DNA from: RUG11867 sp964472425
GTDB taxonomy: Bacteria; Bacillota_I; Bacilli_A; RF39; UBA660
DNA length: 6,498 nucleotides
Direction: 5' to 3'
Assembly (NCBI GenBank): GCA_964472425.1
Contig: CAYYLF010000077.1
Coordinates: forward strand, 1-6,498
In this document: piece after piece, positions 1-5,992 of the stretch
Layout: every line of letters begins with the position of its first letter
Position numbering within the stretch: the stretch's first letter is position 1
Position numbers and translations under genes: made by a program
The notes under the pieces: model-generated
Seen by the model: the letters and a program-made list of their open reading frames with translations, nothing else
Databases searched by the model: none
What the model was told of the DNA's origin: nothing

Positions 1-155
1 GATAACGCTGTTGGCAATCCCGAGCCAAGGTTCGTGGTAAGACACGAATAAGGTGTAGAGACTTAACGGGCAATACCTAAGTCAGTAGGATATGGTAAAG
101 AGAAAGTCCAGACTACAAACAAATATGTTTTGGTAACGAAAGTTATAGTAGTAAG
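1..155 (+). ncRNA. Group I self-splicing intron in tRNA-Leu(UAA), 3' part
   Basis: This is the 3' portion of a group I intron (IC3-like, tRNA-Leu type); its 5' portion and the 5' tRNA exon precede the window. The conserved core is readable. A Q-like element GGCAATCCCGAGCCAAG lies at 13-29. A P6-type hairpin pairs TTCGTG (31-36) with CACGAA (43-48). The R element GTGTAGAGACTTAACGGG is at 53-70 and the S element AAAGAGAAAGTCC at 97-109; together they form P7 (GACT 60-63 with AGTC 105-108). A P8 hairpin spans about 74-97. P9 pairs ACTAC (112-116) with GTAGT (148-152) and contains a GTAAC-GAAA-GTTAT hairpin (133-146) whose GNRA loop could dock in the core. The last intron base is G155, the omega-G. 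From memory, the order and wording of these elements closely match the cyanobacterial tRNA-Leu(UAA) intron. No endonuclease ORF is visible in this part. The RNA should splice itself using a guanosine cofactor to yield mature tRNA-Leu. Confidence 0.9.
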
Positions 156-209
156 AAAATCCTGCGAGCTTTAAAACTCATGCCGGTTCAAGTCCGGCCG
201 TGGGCACCA
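156..209 (+). tRNA. tRNA-Leu(UAA), 3' exon
   Basis: This is the 3' exon of a class II tRNA. It starts with the AAAA that completes the anticodon loop (A35, A36 and two more A), followed by the 3' anticodon-stem strand TCCTG (160-164). The long variable arm pairs GAG (166-168) with CTC (177-179). The T arm is GCCGG-TTCAAGT-CCGGC (182-198). The 3' acceptor strand is CGTGGGC (199-205), then discriminator A206 and an encoded CCA (207-209). The extended variable arm and the loop sequence point to Leu(UAA), with the intron inserted after U34. That is the classic insertion site of this intron family. The 5' exon should end in CUU after a CAGGA stem strand and carry a GCCCACG acceptor strand, but it is outside the window, so the anticodon's first base is inferred. 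Confidence 0.9.
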
Positions 210-225
210 TTTGTTAATTATTTGT

Positions 226-302
226 CGGGAAGTAGCACAGCTTGGTAGTGCACCTGGTTTGGGACCAGGGGGTCGCAGGTTCGAATCCTGTCTTCCCGAC
301 CA
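226..302 (+). tRNA. tRNA-Pro(UGG)
   Basis: This is a complete 77-nt tRNA with an encoded CCA. The acceptor stem pairs CGGGAAG (226-232) with CTTCCCG (292-298), followed by discriminator A299 and CCA 300-302. The anticodon arm is CCTGG (253-257), loop TTTGGGA (258-264), CCAGG (265-269), giving anticodon TGG at 260-262, which reads proline codons. The T loop is TTCGAAT. It lies only 16 bp after the tRNA-Leu CCA and is probably co-transcribed with it as a small tRNA cluster. Confidence 0.97.
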
Positions 303-313
303 CTTTGAAAGTT

Positions 314-338
314 AAACTCCCCTACTTCGGGAGTTTTT
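314..338 (+). terminator. Rho-independent terminator after the tRNA cluster
   Basis: An 8-bp stem AAACTCCC (314-321) and GGGAGTTT (329-336) closes a 7-nt loop and runs into a T run. It begins 12 nt after tRNA-Pro. Only 9 nt separate it from the ribosome binding site of the next gene, so that gene may depend on read-through. Confidence 0.85.
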
Positions 339-347
339 ATTTATAAT

Positions 348-352
348 GGAGG
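348..352 (+). promoter_or_regulatory. Ribosome binding site that fixes the DUF488 gene start
   Basis: GGAGG is followed after 5 nt by ATG 358. An in-frame ATG at 346 overlaps this Shine-Dalgarno sequence and has none of its own, so 358 is taken as the start. Confidence 0.8.
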
Positions 353-357
353 TCGTC

Positions 358-987
358 ATGATAAGTATTTATACGGGCAGTTATGAGAATTGTAAGAATG
401 GGAAGACTTTTTCTATTTCGGGCGATGCTGGGAAATCATGTGGATACGAGGGCAATGTCATTCGAGAGCTTGCTCCTAAGAAGGTTTGGTGGCAGAAATG
501 GCACGACAATGTGGGAAAAGTGAGCGAAGACGAGAACTTGAGGTTTTATGTGGAGTCATATTATGAGACCGTTTTGAAGAGTTTGTCACCGAGCGATATA
601 TTGAATAAGTTGTCCGATGGTTCTATTCTCCTTTGTTATGAGAAACCTCAGGAGTTTTGTCACAGGCAAATCGTCGCGATTTGGCTCGAGTTGTTTTTTA
701 ATATCGAGGTAAGAGAGGTGTGCGTGCTCGAGGATGGAACTTTGAAGGTATTTCCGCGCAACAGGTATCGTACTGTGATAAGAGAGATGTTGGAGCCTTT
801 AATTAAGGATAACATGGATATGAATGGGCATTCTTCTATCGCGGTTGCGTATGCTTACAAGAGGGCCGAGAGGATGTTTGCCGACCCCGAGTTGTGCAAG
901 CGGTTGGGTTTTCCGGCCGAGATGTTTTTGAGGATTGCCGAGAATATGGAGAGGCAGTTAGAGGGAACAATTCGAAAAGAAATATAA
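358..987 (+). CDS. DUF488 family protein
   Basis: This is a 209-residue, apparently cytoplasmic protein with no signal peptide or TM segment. The family signature is the stretch ILLCYEKPQEFCHRQIVAIWL: after a hydrophobic strand come C93 and then C101-H102-R103, matching the 'LLC-E-p--CHR--va--l' motif of DUF488. The N-terminal strand ISIYTGSY also fits the start of such domains. DUF488 has no firmly established biochemical role. The conserved Cys/His/Arg cluster suggests a catalytic or metal-binding site, but that is inference. After the CHR helix there are about 90 more residues, the last 50 or so probably helical (residues around 160-205), so the protein is longer than minimal family members. 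It follows a tRNA terminator with almost no room for its own promoter, and it ends on a terminator shared with the converging protease operon. Nothing in the context ties it to the protease. Family assignment is fairly sure; function is unknown. Confidence 0.75.
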   Translation: MISIYTGSYENCKNGKTFSISGDAGKSCGYEGNVIRELAPKKVWWQKWHDNVGKVSEDENLRFYVESYYETVLKSLSPSDILNKLSDGSILLCYEKPQEFCHRQIVAIWLELFFNIEVREVCVLEDGTLKVFPRNRYRTVIREMLEPLIKDNMDMNGHSSIAVAYAYKRAERMFADPELCKRLGFPAEMFLRIAENMERQLEGTIRKEI

Positions 988-1010
988 AAAATGGTCGAAT
1001 AGGCCATTTT
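988..1010. terminator. Bidirectional terminator between convergent genes
   Basis: The hairpin has stem AAAATGGTC (988-996) and GGCCATTTT (1002-1010) with one G-T pair and a 5-nt GAATA loop. It starts directly after the TAA of the + strand DUF488 gene and includes two bases of the TAA of the minus-strand protease gene. Each strand has a T-rich tail: AGTTTTG on the + strand, TTTATATT on the minus strand. It can therefore stop both transcripts. Confidence 0.8.
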
Positions 1011-3930
1011 AGTTTTGTTCGATTTGACTACGCCCCATGATGTGATTGCGTATTTTTACGTAATCGGTCGCGAATATGTTGCCGTCCCCGTCGATGTCGG
1101 AGGCGTAGAAGTAAGCTCCGCTCAAAGTCTTTTTGCCCATGATGTGTTTTTTTATGAGAACATAGTCCGTGGCATAGATAAGTCCGTCGCCGGATGCGTC
1201 TCCTTTGATGACGACTGTGTAATGGTATTCGGTCGCATCGAAGAACAGGGTGAAAGTCATGCCGGTAGCAATCAGGCCTGTGGATACGTCTCGATTTTGG
1301 GAATCGTGGAAGTCTTTGAGGGTGACGTCCGGGTGACTCGAAAGGTTTCGCTTGACGTTTTCGACGGAGTCGCCGAGGGTAAATCCACTCACATATCCGT
1401 CTTTTTTAGAAAGACCAAAGTAGTTTAAAACTTGCTGTTCGCTCAGTGGTCCTTCTCCTTTTCGAACTGTGATGGCCGTTTCGATTTCTATCGGATGCGT
1501 ACCTATTCGAATCGTAGTGACGAGTGTAGTCGAGCCTGGTGCGATTCCGAAGACTTTTTGGTCACTGTAGGAAGCTATGCTGGAGTTTTTCGAGCGGACA
1601 TCGTCGATGAGGTCAATCGGTGGATTTGTGGTTGGCACGAAGTCTTGCGTTTGTCCTTCTTCGATGGTCAAGCTTTCCTGAATAGATACGCTCACGAGTC
1701 CTTTCGATAGTTCGGACGGCGGAAGGACGTCTTCTCGGTGGAGAGGTGTCGCGTATCCTCCGATGGCCGGAAGAGAGCTTTCTCGATAGAGAACTAGAGA
1801 CGGTACGTGATAGGAGTCGTCCATGATGCATTGTAGCCCGATGAAGGCTCCGAGCGTGCTAGAACCGCGAACTTCGCCGTCTGTAAAGCAGTTTTTGATG
1901 GTAGCGTTTAGGTTTACTCCGATGAAACCTCCAACATTTTTGGGAGCAGTCACGAGAAGATGGGAGGAACAGTTTTCAATCGTGGTGTTGTTAGAAACGT
2001 TTCCAGCGAATCCTCCGGTCGAATCTAAAGTGTTTTCCGTATCGTTTTCACTGTTCGTGACCGAGCCGCTCAAGAGATGGACGTTTCGGATGGTCACGTT
2101 GTTTACGATTGAGGCGAATCCGCCGAGGTAACTTCCTTTGGGCGAAGAGACAATCAAGTTCTCGACGAGAATGTTTTCGACTATGGATGGCGTGAAGTGG
2201 CCTCCTAACTCGGCGAATACTCCGGTTTGTGATGTGATATTTTTGAGCGTTTTGCCGTTTCCATCGAGGTTGCCACGAAATTCGATGGCGGGATAGTTAG
2301 CTATGTTCTGGAAATCGAGGTCGGCGATGAGACGAAAATATTTACCAGTCGTGTCGTTAGAAAGGGCATGAAGGAACATTTCCGGAGTTGAGATGAGGTA
2401 CGGATCTTCTTCGGTGCCCGTCCCTTCTAAGCTCGGGAAGGTGACATCGAAAGTTATCGAATCTGAGGTTTCGGATGTTACCTGTATCGTTATGCCGGAG
2501 TTGGCTCCGTTAGCGTAGTAGATAGTGCGATTGTCGAATTCGGAGGTACTATCTATTTCGAGACCAAGAGTCGGTCTTTTCATGTTCAAAGTCGCGAGGG
2601 TCAGGTCTCCTTTTCCGGCACCGAGTGATGGTTCGTTCGGCCGGAAGACGAATATGTGGTCTAGTTCGCCGTGGTCTCCTCCTTCTTTGTTTCCAGAATA
2701 TTTGTTCTTTTCGTTGACTCTGTAAACGATTAGTCCGCTCGATTCGGCCGAGTGGGTGCTATAAGTGTTCTGCTTTTCGTGATATTCGACGACAAAGAAT
2801 TCGTCAGATGTCGGACTTACTTCCAATTTGATGGCTCGAGGTTCGGAGTCATCGGAGTATTCGGGTTTTTTGAGAGTGATATTTTCAGTAGTCTCGTTTA
2901 TAGTCGGCATAGGCTTATGCCAGTTAGTTTCTGGCCCATATTCGCTCGTGAAATAAGTCAAGAGATTGGCCGGATTGGAACCACTCGATTGACCCATTAT
3001 ATCGTAGAAGCCGACGGGATTGCCACCGGTCCGGTCGAATCTATAGAGGTCGATGAGCCCGAGGGTGTGACCAAATTCGTGGATAATCGTCCCGTAAGTT
3101 CCTTTCTTGAGCGAAAATAAACCGGCAGTCTCTGTGTAGTCGTAAGTATATAATAGGTTATATGAGACGACGCGTTTTCCTAAAATGGTCGAGGTAAGAT
3201 TGAGGTTATCCAATTTGTGGGACCATAGTAAGTCGCCCCATCCAATTGAAGATTCTAGGACATCGCGCCCTTCGATAAAAAAGGAAATGGCATCGACTAT
3301 GCCATCGGAGCCCGTGTCGATTTCGTCGGCCGATATTCCGTAGATGGTCATCTGGTTTGCTATGTAAGCGATGGCCGAATCGACGAGTTCGGTTTCTCTT
3401 TTTAGGGATTCGATCGAATCTTTGTAGCCTAAGGGATTGGAGTCCGAGTGTTTGAGATAGTAAGCCATAGGGTGAGAATCTTTGTAGGAGACGACTTGCC
3501 CATTTTCTTTCGGGAAGATTTCTGTCGTCACGTTCAGCTTGCCATAGCTTTGCATTTGATAGTATTTTTTGAACGAAGGAACTTTTATTGGGCCATTTAT
3601 CGATTCCATTTCGAAGAGTTCTTCGGAGTTCAGAAGTGTTTCGGCATTTTGGATGCTTTGAGGGTCGTCCAAATGGTTCGCGGTGAGTTCATCGGAGTCA
3701 GCGAACTCGATGAAGACGGCTAAGTATTTAAGATTTTGAGTGGAAGCTTTGCGTTCTAATTTTACTTGTGGTGTGACGAGGTCATCGAGACCGTATAGTT
3801 CGTTGTAGTTGGCAAGGGTCTCGCGAACGACGGCGAACTCATCGGTATCATTGGGGTGTATGAGAAAATCCGTGGTGGTGAGACTCAGGCACAAAAGAAA
3901 GCTCAGAATGGTCTTACCGATTTTTTTCAT
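1009..3930 (-). CDS. Secreted M6-type metalloprotease with repeat region, Big2-like domain and dockerin
   Basis: This is a 973-residue predicted zinc endopeptidase exported by a Sec signal (about residues 1-25, MKK start plus a hydrophobic stretch). The peptidase domain carries HEFGHTLGLID at 284-294, with H284, H288 and D294 as likely zinc ligands and E285 as the catalytic base. It is followed by the met-turn-like YDIMG at 309-313. This pattern is that of family M6 (immune inhibitor A type). A GTGTEEDPYLIS entry motif at 503 opens a repeat region with four GGF/GAF-containing GLUG-like units (about 601-700), probably a beta-helix. A Big2-like Ig domain lies at about 744-828. A domain common before dockerins is at about 829-909. 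A type I dockerin closes the protein, with two calcium-loop repeats at 910-932 and 945-966, each ending in HIMG. The chosen start has AAGGAG 7 nt upstream. The gene overlaps the end of the preceding gene by 17 bp, suggesting translational coupling. The natural substrate is unknown. Confidence 0.92.
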   Translation of the reverse strand: MKKIGKTILSFLLCLSLTTTDFLIHPNDTDEFAVVRETLANYNELYGLDDLVTPQVKLERKASTQNLKYLAVFIEFADSDELTANHLDDPQSIQNAETLLNSEELFEMESINGPIKVPSFKKYYQMQSYGKLNVTTEIFPKENGQVVSYKDSHPMAYYLKHSDSNPLGYKDSIESLKRETELVDSAIAYIANQMTIYGISADEIDTGSDGIVDAISFFIEGRDVLESSIGWGDLLWSHKLDNLNLTSTILGKRVVSYNLLYTYDYTETAGLFSLKKGTYGTIIHEFGHTLGLIDLYRFDRTGGNPVGFYDIMGQSSGSNPANLLTYFTSEYGPETNWHKPMPTINETTENITLKKPEYSDDSEPRAIKLEVSPTSDEFFVVEYHEKQNTYSTHSAESSGLIVYRVNEKNKYSGNKEGGDHGELDHIFVFRPNEPSLGAGKGDLTLATLNMKRPTLGLEIDSTSEFDNRTIYYANGANSGITIQVTSETSDSITFDVTFPSLEGTGTEEDPYLISTPEMFLHALSNDTTGKYFRLIADLDFQNIANYPAIEFRGNLDGNGKTLKNITSQTGVFAELGGHFTPSIVENILVENLIVSSPKGSYLGGFASIVNNVTIRNVHLLSGSVTNSENDTENTLDSTGGFAGNVSNNTTIENCSSHLLVTAPKNVGGFIGVNLNATIKNCFTDGEVRGSSTLGAFIGLQCIMDDSYHVPSLVLYRESSLPAIGGYATPLHREDVLPPSELSKGLVSVSIQESLTIEEGQTQDFVPTTNPPIDLIDDVRSKNSSIASYSDQKVFGIAPGSTTLVTTIRIGTHPIEIETAITVRKGEGPLSEQQVLNYFGLSKKDGYVSGFTLGDSVENVKRNLSSHPDVTLKDFHDSQNRDVSTGLIATGMTFTLFFDATEYHYTVVIKGDASGDGLIYATDYVLIKKHIMGKKTLSGAYFYASDIDGDGNIFATDYVKIRNHIMGRSQIEQN

Positions 3931-5194
3931 GTCTTTTCTCCTTGGCAAGTCGGCGAGAGAGTTTTATCGTCAAGCCTATGAGTAGTACGATGAAGGTGCT
4001 TTCGGCGAGAATGACGATTTTGGCTACGACGTTCGTATTATTTTCGTTTGAGCACATTTCGAAAAAATCGGCTACGTATTTTTGGATGGTTCCCTCTTCA
4101 CTTTCATAGACATAGTGAGTGATGCGACCTAGTTCATCTAAGCACCTAATCAGATAAAAGTTGTTTTTGAGTTTGTGAGCTTCTATTTCTTCGTTGTCTA
4201 TGGTTATGGTAGAAAGAGTTCTATTTGGTTCGTCACGATTTGGTTCGATGACAAAGAAGGTGCGATTCGAAATAGAGATGGGTGTGAGTTTGTGTTCGAG
4301 AATACCTTCTTGCTCATTTAGTACGTAGAAGTTCTTGTGTGAAGAGGAGTCTATTCCATATACGAGGGCGAGGTCGCCTTTTCGAAAGACGGTCAATTCG
4401 TCGTCGTTTATGTTGCTCGTTTCTCTATCGAATCCGGCTAGTTCAACTTGTCTCAAATCGACGACGAGTCCTATTTCGGAGTCTTCGTATTTCAGATAGG
4501 TTTTAGGTTGTTCGTCGACATAAGCTTCTATGGTGTAAGTTTTTTTGGTACCATTTTCAGCTGTGACTGTAACGTTTATGTTGTTGAGACCTGGTTTCAG
4601 TTTTACTTCACCTACTCCGTTTATTTTAGCTTTGGTATGAGAGGCCGTGGCTACGACCGTGAGGGTGGAAGTTTCTTCGGACAGGTTTACGGTATACTTG
4701 GTAATCGCGGCGTCGAACGTGGGCGCGAGGGTGCCGGAGTTTATGTCTAGGGTGGCAAGATTGGCATCATTGGACTTTTGGACACCGGGAGTCGGTGTGA
4801 TTGGTTTAGATGGGGTCTGTGGTGTGCTCGGGGTCGTTTGAGGATTCGTAATGGCAACTACAATGGTGCGAGAACCGGGATTATAGATGTTAGCATCGGA
4901 GTCCGAGTAGCCCGTTACGGGGGTGGCCGTGATGGTTACGTTGCCAGCAGAGCCGGCCGTGACCGTAATCGTTTGATAGTTTTGTTCTACCCAAACACTG
5001 CTCGTGGAAAGGGTACCATTCGAGATGGCGAGGTCGACTCGGCCGATGGAGTCTCCTCCAACCGAGATGGTAAACGTGCCATTTGGTTTAACCGAAGTCG
5101 TAGAGGCCGATGCACTGAAAGAGGCCGCGTCTACGGTTTTCGTCAAGATGAAAGTAGAAATTATGATAATCAGTATGTTCAAAATCTTTTTCAT
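3914..5194 (-). CDS. Membrane-anchored surface protein with Ig-like and cadherin-like beta-sandwich domains
   Basis: This is a 426-residue protein with a type I membrane layout. A signal peptide (1-23, cleavage probably after VDA) precedes an all-beta Ig- or cohesin-like domain (about 24-115) rich in Ser/Thr and small residues. A Pro/Thr linker (117-138) with repeated TPS/TPQ units leads to a cadherin-like beta-sandwich (about 142-226) with the typical LATLDINSGTLAPTFD start and TAENGTKKTYTI end. A further extracellular domain (about 232-385) resembles C-terminal domains seen in Firmicutes surface proteins of this kind; I have no name for it. One TM helix (about 389-410) and a basic tail (KLSRRLAKEKRHEKNR) anchor it, with no LPXTG motif. 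AAGGAG lies 7 nt before the ATG. It is the first gene of an operon with the dockerin protease and overlaps that gene by 17 bp. A role as scaffold, receptor or regulator of the protease is plausible but inferred. The N-terminal domain is shorter than a typical cohesin. Confidence 0.8.
   Translation of the reverse strand: MKKILNILIIIISTFILTKTVDAASFSASASTTSVKPNGTFTISVGGDSIGRVDLAISNGTLSTSSVWVEQNYQTITVTAGSAGNVTITATPVTGYSDSDANIYNPGSRTIVVAITNPQTTPSTPQTPSKPITPTPGVQKSNDANLATLDINSGTLAPTFDAAITKYTVNLSEETSTLTVVATASHTKAKINGVGEVKLKPGLNNINVTVTAENGTKKTYTIEAYVDEQPKTYLKYEDSEIGLVVDLRQVELAGFDRETSNINDDELTVFRKGDLALVYGIDSSSHKNFYVLNEQEGILEHKLTPISISNRTFFVIEPNRDEPNRTLSTITIDNEEIEAHKLKNNFYLIRCLDELGRITHYVYESEEGTIQKYVADFFEMCSNENNTNVVAKIVILAESTFIVLLIGLTIKLSRRLAKEKRHEKNR
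3938..3943 (-). promoter_or_regulatory. Ribosome binding site that fixes the protease start
   Basis: Reading the minus strand, AAGGAG is followed by the 7-nt spacer AAAAGAC and ATG at 3930-3928. A TTG six codons upstream (3948) would place MPRRKD before the MKK signal-peptide start and has no comparable site. The binding site lies inside the 3' end of the upstream gene. Confidence 0.85.
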
Positions 5195-5217
5195 GTGTAC
5201 TCTCCTTCGTTACGACT

Positions 5218-5246
5218 ATTTTATCAGAAAAAGTTATAAAAGGAAA
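5218..5246 (-). promoter_or_regulatory. Candidate promoter of the surface protein/protease operon
   Basis: On the minus strand an extended -10, TG-A-TAAAAT (5226-5218), lies 17 bp after a poor -35, TTTCCT (5246-5241). Transcription would start near 5211, just before the AAGGAG at 5207-5202. The -35 is weak, and TATAAC slightly upstream (5238-5233) is an alternative -10. A TTCAA-T6-TTGAA inverted repeat at 5262-5277 lies directly upstream and could be a regulator site, but this is speculative. Confidence 0.35.
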
Positions 5247-5288
5247 CTCGAAGTTTTTTGGTTCAATTTTTTTTGAATCGATTAGAGC

Positions 5289-5314
5289 AAAAAAAACAAC
5301 TTCTTCTGAAGTTG
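5289..5314 (-). terminator. Rho-independent terminator after the SDR remnant
   Basis: On the minus strand, CAACTTC and GAAGTTG (5314-5308 and 5303-5297) form a 7-bp stem with an AGAA loop, followed by eight T residues (5296-5289). It lies 75 bp beyond the TAG of the SDR remnant and isolates the protease operon from transcription coming from upstream. Confidence 0.85.
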
Positions 5315-5389
5315 GTAATAATAAAATCGTTTGTGAACACAAATCGAGTTCTTTAAAAAGAAGAGGGTCTTTCATAGAATGGTATTATC

Positions 5390-5758
5390 CTATCCATCGA
5401 CTCTTATTGTTTCTCCATCGATATAACGAGCCATATCGGACGCCAGGAATAAAACGACATTGACTATTTCTTCAGGTTCCGCGAATCTTTTCAGTAAGGT
5501 TTTTTTCATTTCAGACTTTAAATAGCTCTTAGATAAATCCTCGTTCATTCCGGTATCTACCCATCCCGGCGTCACGGCATTGATATTGATAAAAGGTGCA
5601 AATTCTATCGCCAAATTTTTCGTCATGTTTATAAGGCCTGCTTTAGAAGCATCATAATCTATGCTATACGGGTAAATCGTGTCGATTCCATTGGTGGAAG
5701 ATAAGTTGATTATTTTACCATAAGTAAAGGCTTTGCAAAAAAGTTTTAGTTGCTTACT
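5390..5758 (-). pseudogene. Short-chain dehydrogenase/reductase (FabG-like), C-terminal fragment
   Basis: The reading frame runs from an in-frame TAA (5761-5759) to TAG (5392-5390), about 122 codons; functional SDRs have about 240-250 residues. The SDR catalytic half is clear: a GKIINLSSTNG strand with the catalytic Ser, then the YDASK motif (Tyr codon at 5656-5654, Lys at 5644-5642), NAVTPGWVDTGM after the next strand, RFAEPEEI, and the normal family C-terminus IDGETIRVDG. The N-terminal Rossmann half with the TGxxxGIG cofactor loop is absent. Family resemblance becomes uncertain upstream of TYGK (about 5725) and the stop follows 11 codons later. An ATG at 5626 could start a 78-residue piece, but it would begin after the catalytic Tyr and lack cofactor binding. 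The gene looks broken by deletion or insertion at the junction with AT-rich DNA. An assembly chimera is another possibility. Confidence 0.8.
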
Positions 5759-5992
5759 TTATTCGTTTTTTTCGCTTCTCTTTATAGTCCAATTATAACA
5801 AGTCTTAGATATTTTTATAAATCTTTTTAAATACCTTTCTCATACTCGTTTTGCTTCGTGTGGCGCCACTTTATGGTGCCGATAAGCAAGTTATTTCAAA
5901 CTTTCTCGTTAAATTAAGTAATCAATATAACATTCGTATCAACTTCTATAACCATTTTAACATTTTCCAATTTTACTCTATGACAGATTATA
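5759..5992. other. AT-rich non-coding stretch at the composition junction
   Basis: These 234 bp separate the broken SDR from the ATPase fragment. I find no convincing gene. On the minus strand a 12-codon frame (ATG at 5842) ends in TAA, and TTATAAT near 5799 could act as a -10 reading into the SDR remnant. No transposase fragment, terminal inverted repeat or tRNA-like structure is visible. The only clear structure is the hairpin at 5862-5880. The base composition matches the ATPase side rather than the SDR side. Confidence 0.5.
5862..5880. repeat. GC-rich hairpin in AT-rich DNA
   Basis: GGCGCCA (5862-5868) pairs with TGGTGCC (5874-5880) through seven pairs including one G-T, around a CTTTA loop. 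It lacks a T run on either side, so it is not an ordinary intrinsic terminator. It lies 113 bp beyond the stop of the minus-strand ATPase gene and could be part of a dispersed repeat, an mRNA-end stabiliser or a recombination site. Confidence 0.5.

Noticed and set aside
1..209. RNase P RNA or tmRNA 3' end, suggested by AAAGTCC and the tRNA-like T arm with CCA
   Set aside because: The order of Q, R and S elements and the AAAATCCTG exon start match a group I intron in tRNA-Leu; no tmRNA tag frame or RNase P 3' motif is present.
346..357. ATG at 346 as start of the DUF488 gene
   Set aside because: It overlaps the GGAGG that serves ATG 358 and has no ribosome binding site itself.
4778..5239. Long + strand open frame opposite the surface-protein gene, and similar ones at 1015-1428, 1823-2131 and 2752-3120
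   Set aside because: They lie antisense to clearly coding genes, show low-complexity Arg/Gly/Phe/Val-rich composition, and have no family resemblance.
5390..5626. Stand-alone 78-residue SDR gene from ATG 5626
   Set aside because: SDR similarity including the catalytic Ser and YDASK continues upstream of this ATG, so it is an internal Met of a truncated gene.
5862..5880. The GGCGCCA hairpin as terminator of the ATPase gene
   Set aside because: No T run follows the stem on either strand and it lies 113 bp past the stop codon.
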